DNA of 64,000 nucleotides from Heterocephalus glaber (lineage: Eukaryota; Chordata; Mammalia; Rodentia; Bathyergidae). Below are positions 42,955 through 55,648 of the stretch, one piece after another. Both the position numbers and the translations under genes were made by a program. Every line of letters starts with the position of its first letter. Positions within the stretch are counted from its first letter, which is position 1. The notes under the pieces are model-generated. The model was not told where the DNA came from. It did not search any database and was given only the letters and a program-made list of their open reading frames with translations. The stretch covers positions 26,306,110 to 26,370,109 of the forward strand of contig NW_004624732.1 in assembly GCF_000247695.1 (NCBI RefSeq), in the 5' to 3' direction.

Positions 42955-44069
42955 CCAAATGTATTTCTGAAGGCTGTGCCCGGGTGTTTGGAGTGCTTCA
43001 AGCACGATAGGAGCCTGTCTCCTCCATAATGTCAGAGGCAGTCAGTCCCGTGGGCCATTGGTTAAACTAATTTGAACTTATCATTTGTGAAGTGGAAAAC
43101 AAAGTCAGGTTCGGGCATACGTATCTTAGTTTATGTCATATACTGCATTCAGTCTGCTTACGTAGCAGGATGAAACCACAATATATGGAATTTACAGATT
43201 ATATTTACTTTTTCTTGGTACTTCCCTCCTCATCCTGTGTCTGTTTGCAAGTATTTTTGACATGTATGGCTGTATTTTTGATGGATGTATTTCCTGGTAG
43301 CTTTGAGAAGAATTGCCTTAGGATTGAAAGGGGGCATTTGGAGATGGGATACAGAATAATTCGTTATATTCTGGGTGTCATATAAAGTGGGTACAGCCAG
43401 AGGGGCACTGCTGAAATGACTCCTGGGTCTATTTTTGGGTCACATTCTTCAGAGTTATTATTAAGGAAAATTCCTTTTTTAAAAAAAATCATAAGCATCA
43501 CATTTCTGTATGGGCAAAACTTGGGCAGAAATTTGAAACATCCTACTGGGGCCATTTTATGTTTAATTGCATGTGGTAAATTCACCATTGCAGGCCTAGT
43601 CCTTGAAGTTTACATTCTTGAAATTCTAGGCCTCTTTCTGAGGTTCTTTTAGGGACAGTCTATACATGTAGACCAGTCTCTGTAAAAATCACACAGTGAA
43701 ATAGGACTTGGCTGAAGTAAAAAACAAACAAACAAACAAACAAAAAACCCAGACAGCATGTGGCCATTTATACTGCTTTTCCTGACCTTTCTGAGACCAG
43801 ACCCTAGGGAAGAGTGTAGGGCTAGTGGCCAGTCTTCAGACAAAGTGTACCATGTGTCACCAACCTCCTGGAGTTTGACAGGGTGTAGGTAGGAAACAGA
43901 CATGGGACAACACCATGAAAATTCCCTTTTCAAATAGTGAATTTAGCCCTAATGAATACCTTCATAAAATTGGAAGGTACGGAATCCCTGGCAGGGAACT
44001 CAGAGGTACCTGAGGACTGAAAGATGATTCCTTTCTTGCCAGTGTTTGGGTTAGTAAATCAAATCCTAG

Positions 44070-44070
<1 letters not shown>
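42955..44070. other. Intergenic, no gene recognised
   Basis: AT-rich unique sequence. The 97-codon frame at 43092-43385 has no recognisable domain. (AAAC)n short repeat at 43722-43746. Confidence 0.3.

Positions 44071-44105
<35 letters not shown>
44071..44105. repeat. (TG)n microsatellite
   Basis: About seventeen uninterrupted GT units. Confidence 0.95.
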
Positions 44106-44110
<5 letters not shown>

Positions 44111-44346
44111 TATGGTATTTAGTGGCTGGATTCAAATTACTTCAGCCTAAATTAGGAAAGTCCCTTTCTTCTTTTCTTTAGTTAAGGGCTGTATAACAGA
44201 AGGCTCCTTGGACTTTTCCTTGGGCTCCATAGATGGAGCTGTCAGCCTCCCTGTGGGGTCAAGACTGTAACAGAGGTGGAAAACCAACCATCAAATGGAG
44301 CAGATTCCAGAACCACCCAGGATCAAGTCAAAAACAATATAAAACT

Positions 44347-44443
44347 GGGCCAGGGATTTAGCTCAGTGGCATTGTGTCTGCCTTGGAAGTGCAAGGTCCT
44401 GAGTTCGATCTCCAGTACAAAAACAAAACAAAACAAAACAACA
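44347..44443 (+). mobile_element. ID-type SINE
   Basis: GGCCAGGGATTTAGCTCAG, then 'tggcattgtgtctgcc', B box 'gagttcgatctcc' and an (AAAAC)n tail. Confidence 0.85.
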
Positions 44444-46855
44444 GAAAACCTCTTGGATTATCTGACTCAATATCCTTGGCACCAAGAGAGACAAGAGTCA
44501 TCCTAATCCCTTGTACAGCTTTTCTAAACTTACGTAGAGTCTCATCTCTGACATCCATAAAGGCAGAGGCCAGAGTGAAAATGGAAATTTGTGGTACTTT
44601 TTGACCATCCAGGCTGTTATTTATTTATTTTCCCATGTGGGAGGAGTGATGGGAGGTAAGAGAAAAGAATTTCTGGGAACCTTTACTGGTAGCATAGGCT
44701 GATCTTTTTTGTTTTTTTAAAACTGGAGTTTGCTGTTTAATAAATAAAAATCCTAAATGTCAATCTTGGAAATGTGGCGTTTATTTGAGTGGATAAAAGA
44801 TTCATGAAGAGTCACATCATGGGATGTGCTGGGAGCAGCTTTCATTCTGTTTCTGGATTCATGCTTGGAAAGAGGCAGATCTCTTTCTTCCAGCATATTA
44901 GGGTTTGAGCCAGCTAGGCCTTGAAGGCAGGCCTTAGCCTCATAGGCCTTCATGATCGGGAGAAGAGATCTAAGCTCCTAGGCTGATGGTCATTCTTCTC
45001 TGGTCTTCGAAGTACCTGCTGTTACTTTGTTGAGAAGTTACCCCTCTGTTGATGTGACAGGATGTAGACACAAATGACTGCATGGAGAAAGCAGAGAAGG
45101 GTGTACTTGAGGTTTTGGTGCTTAGATTGGACTGTTTTACTCCCATCACCTTGTGCACCTGATCAGTGGGGAAGAGAATCATATCTGTGTGCAATTGTCA
45201 GTTCTGCCAGGAAAGTTATGACTGAGCCTAAAAGAGGACTGCCTCTCTCCCTTTGTCCTAGGTTGGGAAGGCCTCCTGGTCAATAAATACATATTAATCA
45301 TGTGAAGGGATTGACATGCAAATGAAGGGCACCACTGACAAGCCCTGGATGGCAGAGGGGAGCCCTGCTGCAGCTGTGATCCTGCTTGGAGAAGCCAGGG
45401 CTGAGCATGGCTCTTTCCTGGGAGTTTTCTAGGGGGTTAAGCACTTTTTTTCCAATAAATATGTGAAAGAGTTAATTGGACTGGCGATGGCTTCAGGAGC
45501 TTTTGCTTGCATGCTTCTTAGTTCTGCCAAGTCTCCAGAATTTTTTTTTTTTAATTTAAGTCTGGCAGTAGGCAGGCCACCTTTTGGATCACTGTGTCTC
45601 TCGGCCCAACTGGAAGTCTCCAAAGGTACTTTGTTCTTGTGATCAAAGAAAAGTTGAACCAACCATAGAAAAAGATAAAAGCATAGGTGAATTTTTGGAG
45701 GAATGCTTGATATTTCAGGAATAATTATTATCTGCCATTGTGAATTACTGCTTATAAAGTAGTATATTGTATATTTTTGTGGCTTTCTTTCCAGTGTGAA
45801 GACACTATAAAATAATGTTGGTATGAGGAGAACTAAGCTTCTACTTAGATTTATCTATGTGCATGACACCTGTGGGTAGGTATATTTTTTAACAATGTTT
45901 TTTAGGATACACGTGACCAGTGAAAAGTCTGATTTTGATGTCAAGATTACATATATATATAATATATATAGTTTTATGTTGTAAAGATAAAACAAAATAT
46001 TATAATGAACACCCAGCAAATCTTTGGAGAGAACCTGGTTGATTTTTCGATTATGAATCATTAAACTATAAGAAAATATTTGAACCCTGCTGATAGACTA
46101 AGCTAACTATGCTGGAATGGAAGTTAAGAGCATTGTTTGTCAATGGATGGTATAGCTTTTATCTTCTTTTAGGGATGAGGGATATTTAAGAGATGGCTAA
46201 CAGGGATTTTTCACAAGCTAGGCTCTGAGTTTTGTTTGTGGGCCCCTGTCACTTGGGAGGCATGCATTCAGTAACTTTGGAATTGGACCATAAGCCAGCT
46301 ACTTTAGTGATATATCTGCTCCTGCCATAGATGTCAAAATGAACCCTAGTTTGGTAAACAGTGGGGATGTCCGGGGATTCTGGCAGGCCAGGCCCTGGGA
46401 ATTGCTTTGGGGATGAGTATGTCTGGCTTTGGTTGCTGTCTTTCTTGTGTTCTATGTCTAAACTTATTTAATACTCTGCAACTGAATATTAGGTCCCACT
46501 ATGCAAACTAGAGGGAACAAATGGTGCTATAGATGCAAGCAATCTTCTTGTCTTGGTATGAAGCACTATTTATTAGACCCTGTGAATTAAATGTATGTGA
46601 GGATGACTTGGAGACCAAGGATTTTCTGTATTTTTGGGCTATGTTAGTGATAACTATGATGTCGGTGTGATAAAGCACTAGAGTTTTCCTTTTAAATAAA
46701 TTCATGATAATGTGTGTGTGTGTGTGTATCTGTTTTGATAGGGGCCTGTTCATTCCACAAACCATACCCTATTCAAAATCAGATAAGAAGTCTGCTAAAT
46801 GCTTGCTGCAGATGTATGACGTTTAGTGCATTTTGCTAATATTTGTCTAGATTCT
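44444..46855. other. Intergenic, no gene recognised
   Basis: AT-rich unique sequence. 45290-45420 contains an octamer ATGCAAAT (45317-45324) and could be regulatory. AT dinucleotide runs at 45950-45970 and a short (TG)n at 46712-46728. Confidence 0.3.
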
Positions 46856-47330
46856 ATATGAATTAAGTATTACCTTGAATTTAAATGTAGCAAACATGTT
46901 GTCTATTGAATTACTGTGTGCATGTACGTAAGGGAGAAAGTGGCTACTGCTAGAGATAAATTATTTAACATGATTTTTCTGTATTGTAGAGAGGCAGGCT
47001 GAGCCTCATTTTTTGGATTATGATTTGTATTATGAAATGCTTATCAAATGTTTTCCAAAGATTAGTTTAATTTTAATTAAATAAACCTTTCTCAAGAGAA
47101 GGCTCCCAACTATTCCTTGTACCCAGAGGCTAACGTACTTGTTGTTTTTAATTATTTTCTACTGTTACCCAAACTGCTTTGGGTACTCCTGCCCAATTAA
47201 ATCAAAGGCGCAGGTTCCTTATACACAATATGTTTAATATTTAATTTTAATTAAATTAATTAAATTGTTTATTTAATTTTATGTGCATTATTGTGCATAG
47301 AATAATGCAAAATTCATGATAGGGAGAATT
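46856..47330. promoter_or_regulatory. AT-rich candidate regulatory block with homeodomain cores
   Basis: Dense in TAATTA/TTAATTAA-type cores (near 47070-47085 and 47230-47280). It also has an ATCAAAGG TCF/LEF-type site at 47201-47208 and a small perfect inverted repeat TACCCAAA-CTGC-TTTGGGTA at 47166-47185. Not a recognised transposon. It lies 15 kb downstream of EN1. Function is inferred. Confidence 0.35.
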
Positions 47331-47339
47331 GGGGTGGGG

Positions 47340-48425
47340 AGGTGAATCAGAGAGCTTCCAAACAAGCTAATTACACACCTTCAAGGAAATTTCCCTTTCA
47401 TTTCGAAGGAAAACATCCTAACACCAAGCAAAAGTTAAACGTGAACTTTCTCCGGCAGAGTCTTGTGGCTGTGGCTGGTGTGGAGTTGGATTTGTTGGCC
47501 TCTTTCATCCTCTAGAGCTTGCCTTGCAATTTGCAGATGTGGCAGCTGCTCGGCAGAAGGGTCTGTGCAAGTACGTACATGCTGTTGTCACAGCGCACGC
47601 TCGAGTGACATTGTCTACTTTGCTGAGCACAGAGCTACCAGCACAGTGTTCCTGGGAAAGGACCATTTTCTACCTAAAGATCTTGGTAGAACTTTTCCTA
47701 ACAGCTTGCTGCACAGAAAGGGCCCTTCTTAGTGGCTTTGAGCTACCTAATCAAGGCCAGCACTCAAAAAATTTTGGAGGTATGTGCTGAGGCTCACCTC
47801 TTGCTGGGAAGTGGTTCCTTTCAGAGAGGGGGTCCTTTGGCCTGGCTCAGTTTCTCTCCCAGTTTATGTCTCTGGGACACAGCTTTCCAGGGGTGCTTTC
47901 AATTACAGTCTCTTACATTTATACGGTCTCTGTAGTCAGTGCTTAATTCCTAGGAAATCTGTTTTAACAGAATTAGGAGATACACACACACAAATTTTTT
48001 TAAAAAGTAGAAAAGCCCTTGGAGTATCTAATTTGCTTTGCCATTGCTTATATCTTAGTTGTCTCCAAAACACTGGGCACTGGAGTCCAAAGTTTTGAAG
48101 TACCTGAGTAGAAGGAGCCCACTGAATTTTGAGGCATTTTATTATTTCTTCTCTCTCTTTTTTTGACTTAAAATAATGACATTGTTCCCAGCATGGCCTG
48201 GCACTTGGGACATCTGAGCCAAATTTTCCAAACTTGACCACATGAAGCAGTGTATTCACTAAACTTCTTTCCATTTCAGGCTTTTGCTCATCTGGATCAT
48301 GGTTGAATATTTACACGTATCATCACTCTATAAATTTTAGGGGAGAGTTGATTGTTTCTTCTTTGGTGCCTCCTGATTACTAAGACTCGTTAACTATGCT
48401 TAGTGAAATATAACCTTTAGCTCGA
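47340..48425. other. Intergenic, no gene recognised
   Basis: Unique sequence. Overlapping short frames at 47463-48274 on both strands have no domain or splice support. Confidence 0.3.
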
Positions 48426-48429
48426 CTAG

Positions 48430-48545
48430 CTCAGCAATTGAGAGAAAAAGAGGAAAAAAGAGAAAAAATAAAGGGAAATAAGGAAGAAAAAGAAAAGTGA
48501 AAGGAGAGATAGAGAGAGAGGGCAGGTGGGGGGGAGAGAAAACAG
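48430..48545 (+). repeat. Purine-rich (GAAA/GA)n tract
   Basis: About 110 bases almost entirely A and G on the + strand, ending in GGTGGGGGGGAGAG. Confidence 0.85.
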
Positions 48546-51500
48546 GAGAGAACTAGTGTCCTCAAGGGAAGTTGTTTCAGTTTTTCCCAGCTACCTTTCG
48601 CAAGAATAGAGCTGCTAAAAATAAACTCGCTTTCTCTTTGTTGTTGTTGTGTTTTCCCCTAAGGCTGGTTTTGTTTCAGTAGATTAAATATTATCATAAA
48701 AGTAGCTGATGATGCAGTAAATTAAAAATCAAGTTGTGGAATATTTTGCAAAACCCTTTTCATTTCCGTGGCCCTTAACCAGTTGGGGCAAACATTAGTT
48801 TTAAACCAAAAGCATTAGTCAGGAAGACTTTTTGCTTCAAATAAGGGTTTGGAAAATAAAGAGAAAAACAGTTAGCCAGAATGGACCTAGTGAAAAAGAG
48901 ACCCTGAATATGGAGAAAGATTAATCTAGGCTGGCTACACTTTGAAAAAAAAAACAAACCACTTTTTCACTCTCTGTTCATATCGCACATCTGTAAGCTT
49001 CTAGACTTAAAAAAAAAAATAAAACATAAGCCTGGGTAGTTGTAAGAAATGTATCTGAGGACAGATGCAATCAAGTTTGTGGGACACTGCTGTGCCACCA
49101 GGTTTAGCATCAAATTATGAATTAAACAAGAAGAATGAATAACAAATTAGGATTCACTTAAGCTTAGCTTTGTGCAGCGGGACAATGAAAATTTATTTGA
49201 ATGCTATTCCTTGATGAGGTTACAGATTTTCTTCAACAGAAGATACACATTAATACTGTGGAGACAATTATTGGAAGTTCATTTTCTGTGCACATTTTAG
49301 AAATCTTTTCATGGCTACAGAAAATGCCTGTGCAGATTTAGATTTCAAAAAAACCCCTTATCTGCATAACTGTTCCGATGGAACTTTTAGTTCAGGGATT
49401 TGTTGAGAATGTTTCAGAGGATGGCTTCAGAAATGCCAAAACTGAGTTCTATGTCGGGCTTTGGTTTGTGTGTTTTACGGACATATAGGAAAACTGTTAA
49501 AAGAGTTTGGCTTTTAGGATTCCTGCAATATGCTAAGCAATGACATGCTTCATACAGCTGGGTTTGTGTTTTACAAAAAGACCACACTTTCTGAAAGCGG
49601 AATGCACTTCTGAAAATACAGTTAGCTGTTCCTCCTCACCTAATTGGAACTGGGAAATAATGTGTTGCGGTGCTGGCTAATGCCTTCACCACATGCTGAA
49701 ATTGGGGTGAGGAAAGGAAAGGTTGCTGGAAACATTAACAACTGAGTAGACAAGTTTAGATATACTGGGAGTAATTTCTTGTATTGCTGGATGTGAAGAA
49801 AACTTTTCAAGCCCCAAATGTAACCCATGTGCATCATTCTCCAAGCTTATTAAAGAGACTAAATAGAGAGACATATAAAATAGTCATAAAAATACCACCT
49901 GGTTACACACATAGGATATTTTGGAAAATTACACAAAATGTAATCCAGTGTGACAGATGGCCTTTTGCTGTGTAGGTGGATGTTACACCTAAGGGATGTT
50001 GTCTTTTCTTTTTCAAATAAACTTTCTCCTTTCAAAGAGTTTTAGATTTACAGAAAAGCTGTGAAGATCATCATCTTATTTTTGTTGTCACATTGCCAGT
50101 ATAATTTATAAGTTTCTCTCTCCCTGAGCACATTCTTAACAGGCAGAAAGGTTCTTTCGAGGAGGTGTGGCTGTGGAGCGGTTTCTTTTGCAGGCATTAG
50201 TTGGACCCTGCCCCTGGAAGATGAGTTTCATTTAGAAAATACACAAGTTTCACACACAAGTTTCATTGAGAAAATTAAAAATAATTAAATATATTCAAAT
50301 AGTAAGTTGTGTAAAAACATTAGCTAGATTTAGTCCGAGGATCAGCATGGATTGTTTTATATATGTGACCTAGTTTCATTACCTCTTCTTCGTCCTAGCC
50401 TGATTGCTTTTAGAGACACAGTCAGTGCTATCTTCCCGAGTCTCTCTGGGTGTCACCTTTGAGTTTCTGACAAAGACTGGAGCAATGTCTGGAGCTTGGT
50501 TTCCTGTTCTCTCTTTATGCTCATCCCCACCAAATCTGAGTAAGATTCGCTCAGTTACATGACCAGCTTGGTGCCCGTTCCGTAGTCATTCTGTTTTTGT
50601 GGCCTTGAGCAGTAAGCAGCTAATTTCCTATGTTAGATTTTCTTTGAAAATGGGTTTCATTTTAAAGAATTGTGGTCTGGAGGTGGTGGGGAAGGAAAAA
50701 AAAACCTTTTGGAAATCAGTTACCAAGCTCACTTTGCAGAGGTCTTAAAGATGAAACTGATTCCCTCTTCCAGCTGCCCCTACCACCACCCCACCTTCCC
50801 CCTCCCAATGTGCTAATCACATTCAGGCCAAAGGCAGAAGCAGGCTACCTGGCTGCAGCCCAGAGGATATTTTATTTTATTTACAGACGAGCTGTTACTC
50901 CCTGAAATATGGATTCATCTGGAAGCTATGACAGAAGGCTGGCTAGCCTGGTTTCGGCTCAGACCTGCGGTAGGACTGCCTTAATTAGCTGTGTCATTCA
51001 GAACAGAGCCCACAAGTCAGCAGGCCTGGAGGAGGAGCAGCCTGTGTCCTTGGCCCCCTCCCAGCCTTTCCACTAGAGGGGACTTCTTCCACACGTGTGC
51101 AGCCCAGGGTCTGGCCGCAGAGCAGAGTCAACTCCAGGATCCCATACAACCTGGCTGCTTCCCTTTACCAAGTGGGCTCTAAAGCAGCCATATCCTACCT
51201 AGATTTGCATTTCTGAACAATCTACCTCCAAGAAGCAGTGACTTTGACAGGGTACACTCTTATTCTCACGCTATTGCAACTGCTCTAAATCTTTTAAGCA
51301 TTGTCTTTTGGAATTACCTTGAAGGGTTAGTTTAAAAATCACATATTCACACACACACCCTGCCATCGACACATAAATGGAGTCTTGTTCTTTTATGGTG
51401 AAACCTCACTCTTGCTCAAAATAACATTTCCCGTCTTGATCACTCACCTTATTCATTGGATTTGTCTCAAATGTCTTTTCACTCTTTCCCCTGTAGGAGG

Positions 51501-52378
51501 AAACTTTGCTACCACCAAGGATTTTCAGGAGTATGTGCCACAGGCTCTCAGGGTCCTTCCAGGAAGTGGTGAACTTAAGGGGTTTTACATGGCAGGGTAA
51601 TTGGAATAATCTGAGGAGTTCCCCAGGACAAGATGGATTTGGATGTGAAAATTCTGGGTTGGTGAAAATTCCAGTCATGAAACGTCATAGTCACTAGACC
51701 TGCTATTCCCCACCCTACCCTGAAAACCACATCCAGTGGGTGCTAGTGAGCAGCAGAGCATTTTCACGTGAATGTTTGTTTGAATTTTAAGGCAGGTAAA
51801 GCAGGCTCCTGGGATGCTAATCAAGCTGTCTGGTTTTAAGGGCACATGGAGATGCTTCTCCCACCCAGCTAGTAAGGGTTATGTCTTTTACCCAACTCTT
51901 TCCACTTGGACCTTTAAGGCTTCCAACCATAATACAGATGTGTAGACAACAATGGCATACAGTATAAAAACTCATTAGTTGTGAACCGTGTTCTGAGAAT
52001 ACGTTTCTGCCAACAGAAACACCCGATCTGAATAAAACACACCTTTTTACTTCTATATCTAGTAAAGAGACTCAGAATGCGCCACCCTTTCTTCTAAAAA
52101 CAAGTACTTTGGGAGAGGGCTGGTCCAGAGGAAGAGTAGAACACTCACTGAGAGGACTGAGCATGTGACATCAGTAAATGAGGGGCTTCCAGTGCACTTT
52201 TAGGGGGCAGAATGTGATATTTGACATTTAAAAGACGACATCTAGAGAGTCATCAGGGGAAAATCAAAGTTCACTAAAATGGCCTTATACATAAAGTGCT
52301 GGCTAGTATTTTATTTTGAATTATGTTTGTGGGCTCTCTAATCCTTCCAATGCTTAATTGGGCCCTGCTATAGATGCA
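48546..52378. other. Intergenic, no gene recognised
   Basis: Repeat-poor, AT-rich unique DNA. 49070-49500 and 50830-51010 look non-repetitive with ATTA-type cores ('gccttaattagctgtgtc' near 50978) and could be conserved non-coding DNA; not testable here. Confidence 0.3.
51070..51084 (+). promoter_or_regulatory. CTCF-like binding motif
   Basis: CCACTAGAGGGGACT agrees with 14 of 15 positions of CCASYAGRKGGCRSY (G for C at position 12). It lies 19 kb downstream of EN1, + orientation. Confidence 0.45.
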
Positions 52379-52418
52379 TTTTTTTCTTCTCTCTTCTCTC
52401 TCCTCTCTCCTCCTCTTC

Positions 52419-52452
<34 letters not shown>
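52379..52452. repeat. (CT)n pyrimidine tract
   Basis: More than 70 bases of C and T, mostly CTCT; it abuts an ID remnant and may have grown from its tail. Confidence 0.9.
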
Positions 52453-52520
52453 AGAAAGGAACCCAGGGCTTTGTTCACGCTAAGCACATGCTGTATCACT
52501 GAGCTATACCCTCACCTCTA
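52453..52520 (-). mobile_element. Diverged ID-like SINE
   Basis: Complement of an ID: 'aggaacccagggctttgttc' then 'gctgtatcactgagctatac'. The A tail lies at the CT tract side. Confidence 0.65.
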
Positions 52521-53921
52521 GCTGGATTCTCTTTGTGGAGTGGGGATGCAGTGCTAAGGGGAAGGGCCTGGTCTGGATGCTGAGTGAGAGTGTGTGGGAG
52601 CTTGCTTAGGTGGACAGGGACTCTTGCAGTTGAGCAGGTGGTGAAGATGGGGACGTGTGTCCCTGCACTGCACTGGGTGAGGCTGGCCTCATCCAGGGAT
52701 TCACCTCAGGAGGGATGTGGGGGGGTACCTTCTCCTGGCAGGCCTGACCACCACCCCTAGGAGAACAGGGCACTGCCATGGGACCTGGAGGCCTGGCCCT
52801 GAGCCCACTGTGTGACCTTAGGTAGGGCTCTTGCTATCTTTCTGGATGTGGGCCTATCATTTGCAAGATGAGCTGATTTGATTAGCTGTGCAATTCCCTA
52901 CTTGACAGAAATAACAGGGGAGGAAGCCCCTCTAACAGATCTCAGTGCTTTAAGATGATTGCTGGGGTGCATCTGCCCTCATCTCTTGAAGAACGATATG
53001 GACAGCCCACAACATTCCCTTGCCCTGGGCTGGAGACAGCAGAATGTTCTCACAGATGCTGCACTGTGCTACCCAGGGCTCTGCTTGGTAGTCCTGTTTG
53101 TCTTTGATTAATACAAACAGGAAAATGAATTTAGTATTACTTAATAAATATTTAAAAAGTAAATAACATTTATCAGATACCTGGCATATTTTTGGCCCTC
53201 AGTAAATGGGAGTCATTATTATTATTATTAATATTATTATATTATAGCTAATCTGACTGGCCAAAGTTTTCAAAATGTGACCCATAACAGAAACATTTAA
53301 CCATCAAAAGGAGAATGGTTAGAAGTCTTAGTGGAGTTGGCTTCCAAGTCCTTCAGAAAATAATATAGTCTTAGGCTCTGGGCCCACAGCTTCCAGGGCA
53401 GGAAGAAAGGGTAGACCCGGGCATTTGGAGGACTCCAGCATTGAATCAGAGGAAGCAAAATCTCAAGCCTTCCTTTCCCCTACAGTTGGTGCCTGACTGA
53501 GCTCCTGTTTAGCCCAGAGCTGGCTCAGGCTGCCAGATGTATGGGCCACTTGACTGCAATGGGCAGTCCTGGGACCACTCCTAAAAAGGCTTGGAGTCCA
53601 GCTGTGTGCCTATGCACTGATGGTGGGGGTGTCTGCTTTGCTGGGGGCAAGCATGGACTTAGGGAGATAGAAGACCTAGAAAGGACAGTTTTCTTCCCCA
53701 GTGGTATAGTTTTATATCATGTGGAGGTAATGTGGTTTGGAATATAATTGTGTAATTGCTTTCCTAGAAGTTTATGCTATGTCATAATAAAAACTACTGT
53801 TCATTCTTTGCTTCTCGAGAATCTGTCCATTACTCTTACAGCTGTTTACATATGTTATCTCATGAACTCCTGTCAGCTTTTTAGAATGAATCAATAGTTA
53901 CATTTTTAAATTTCGGACACT
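52521..53921. other. Intergenic, no gene recognised
   Basis: A MIR-like piece near 52800-52870 and an L2/MIR-like piece with (ATT)n at 53216-53248. The frame at 53541-53747 has no recognisable domain. Confidence 0.3.
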
Positions 53922-54100
53922 GAGCCAGAAGTGGTGGCATATACCTCTAATTTCAGCACTCTGGGAGGCTGAGGCAAGAGGATGGAAAATTTGAACCTAG
54001 TCTGGGTAACTTAGCAACTTAGTGGGAAGTGATCTCAAAATAAAAAAATTAAAAAGGGCTGGGTAGCTGAGTTCAGACATTTGAGTTTAATCTCCTGTAC
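53922..54100 (+). mobile_element. B1-ID dimeric SINE
   Basis: 'gccagaagtggtggcatata' and 'tctgggaggctgaggcaag' form the B1 half; 'gggctgggtagctgag' and 'gagtttaatctcc' a degenerate ID half. Confidence 0.8.
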
Positions 54101-54109
54101 GCCCTCTCC

Positions 54110-54200
54110 AATAAATACACATACTGATTCTCAGAGAAGTTAAGCAATTTGCTTGAGACAACATAGGGAGAGAGAGGCAGAGCTGGAATTTAAAGATCAT
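54110..54200 (+). repeat. MIR fragment
   Basis: 'tctcagagaagttaagcaat' followed by 'agagaggcagagctggaatt' matches the MIR core. Confidence 0.6.
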
Positions 54201-54979
54201 GTTCTTTACAAATATTAAAAATTTGTTTCTGTGTGATAAAATATCCTGCATGATGAAACAGGTAAACATTACCAAACTGCTGAAGATTAAGAGAGAATGG
54301 TAATCTAGAAATGCTTCCAGGGTAGAATGTTGGGTTGGCTTTTGAGGGAGAAAAGGGACAGGGAGCAGGGGACAGTGGAGCGGGTATGTGCTAAACTGGG
54401 GTGAAATATGTAAAGGAAAGAGGAGAGATTTGGGGTGGTGGCAGAGGGCACAGCTCCTGGGGGGCTTAGGTTGGGAGTGATGCAACCATGATCGCTGCCC
54501 TGGGACAAATGACAAGTGCTGAACACCTATTTGTCTTCCATGCCTTTGGCTTGGCCCTCACTTTGGCTATCAGAGACCTCTCTCTACTCACCAGGGCCAG
54601 GGGCTCCTCCAGCAGAAATTCTGCAGACAGCAGTCAGACCTCAAGATTTGCTTCCTCCCCTTCCTCCTTCCCTCCTTTCTTTCCTTTCCTCTGCTCTTTG
54701 TTCCTTTGTCACTCTTTTCTTCCTTTTCCCCCTTCCTCCCTCACCTTATCTCCTGGTATTTGCTACTGAAAATTAGCATTTAAGCAATCATTAAGATTTA
54801 ATTTAAAAGCATCACCTATGGTTCAATTCCATCTCTCCATCACTGAATCATCCTTGTCTACCTTTCCAGGAGCCTTCCCTGTGTCTGTCCATTTGCACAC
54901 AAAATTTTCACATGGTTGCAAACATGGGATACCTATAGTCTCAGGTCCTTTTGTGTCTCTAGACCTCGACACCAAAACA
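54201..54979. other. Intergenic, no gene recognised
   Basis: A pyrimidine-rich stretch at 54650-54745 (TTCC/CTT) explains the overlapping frames there. Otherwise unassigned. Confidence 0.3.
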
Positions 54980-55061
54980 TTTTTTTTGTATCAGGGATCA
55001 AACTCAGGATCTTGTGTTTGCAAGGCAGGCATGGAGCCCCTGAGATAAATCGCCAGCCCTA
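54980..55061 (-). mobile_element. ID-type SINE with target duplication
   Basis: Complement of an ID: 'tatcagggatcaaactcagg' then 'cccctgagataaatcgcc'. Flanked by ACCAAAACATTTTTT (54971-54985) and ACCAGAACATTTTTT (55063-55077). Confidence 0.85.
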
Positions 55062-55255
55062 TACCAGAACATTTTTTTCTGCATTGCTTTTGTGATCACA
55101 AAATTCTCAGTGGCCACTTACAAAGTACTGGTTGAGGTGCACCCTGAAGAACAGAGCCTCCCATCCTAGCTCCATTTCTTTAGAACAGCAGCTTATAGCT
55201 GAGGTTGTGTGTCTGCTGAGGGGCCCAGGAGGTGGGTTATATTGTGAGGGTGGTG

Positions 55256-55648
55256 TGTTACTTTTCTCTCCTTGCTGAGACAAAATGCCCAACACCCAAA
55301 GTTATAGGGGAAAGAGTTTTTTTAGCTCACAGTTTGTAGAACTTTCAGTCTGTAATCGGCTGGCTCCAAGGCAGAGTGGCACATGGCAAAGGGGCATTGC
55401 AGAGGAGAAACAGTTCATGGTGCCCGCATGGTAGCAAAAGCAACAAGGAAACTTTAACAGCATCTTTCTGCCCCTTTTATCTTACCCAGACTACCAGGAT
55501 TAGCGCCGTGCCAAACCAATCAGTGCACTGGTTTACTAATCACACGGCCTTAATCCCAGCAGCACACACTCTAGATTCAGCCAACTCTGGAAAAGCCACT
55601 TATGACCACGTAAGACTTGAAGGGGACATCTAGACCCAAACCCTAACA
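55256..55648 (-). mobile_element. MaLR 3' LTR
   Basis: Read on the - strand it starts TGTTAGGGTTTGGGTCTAG and ends near GTAACACA. 55258-55472 is closely related to 57171-57383, the 5' LTR. Next to its start on the internal side (55649-55668) lies a purine-rich stretch (- strand GGGGGTCAGGAGTGGAA), the expected polypurine tract. Endogenous LTR retrotransposon of the ERVL-MaLR type. Confidence 0.65.

Noticed and set aside
43092..43385. 97-codon frame with hydrophobic stretches
   Set aside because: No family resemblance, no exon structure; T-rich DNA easily encodes hydrophobic residues.
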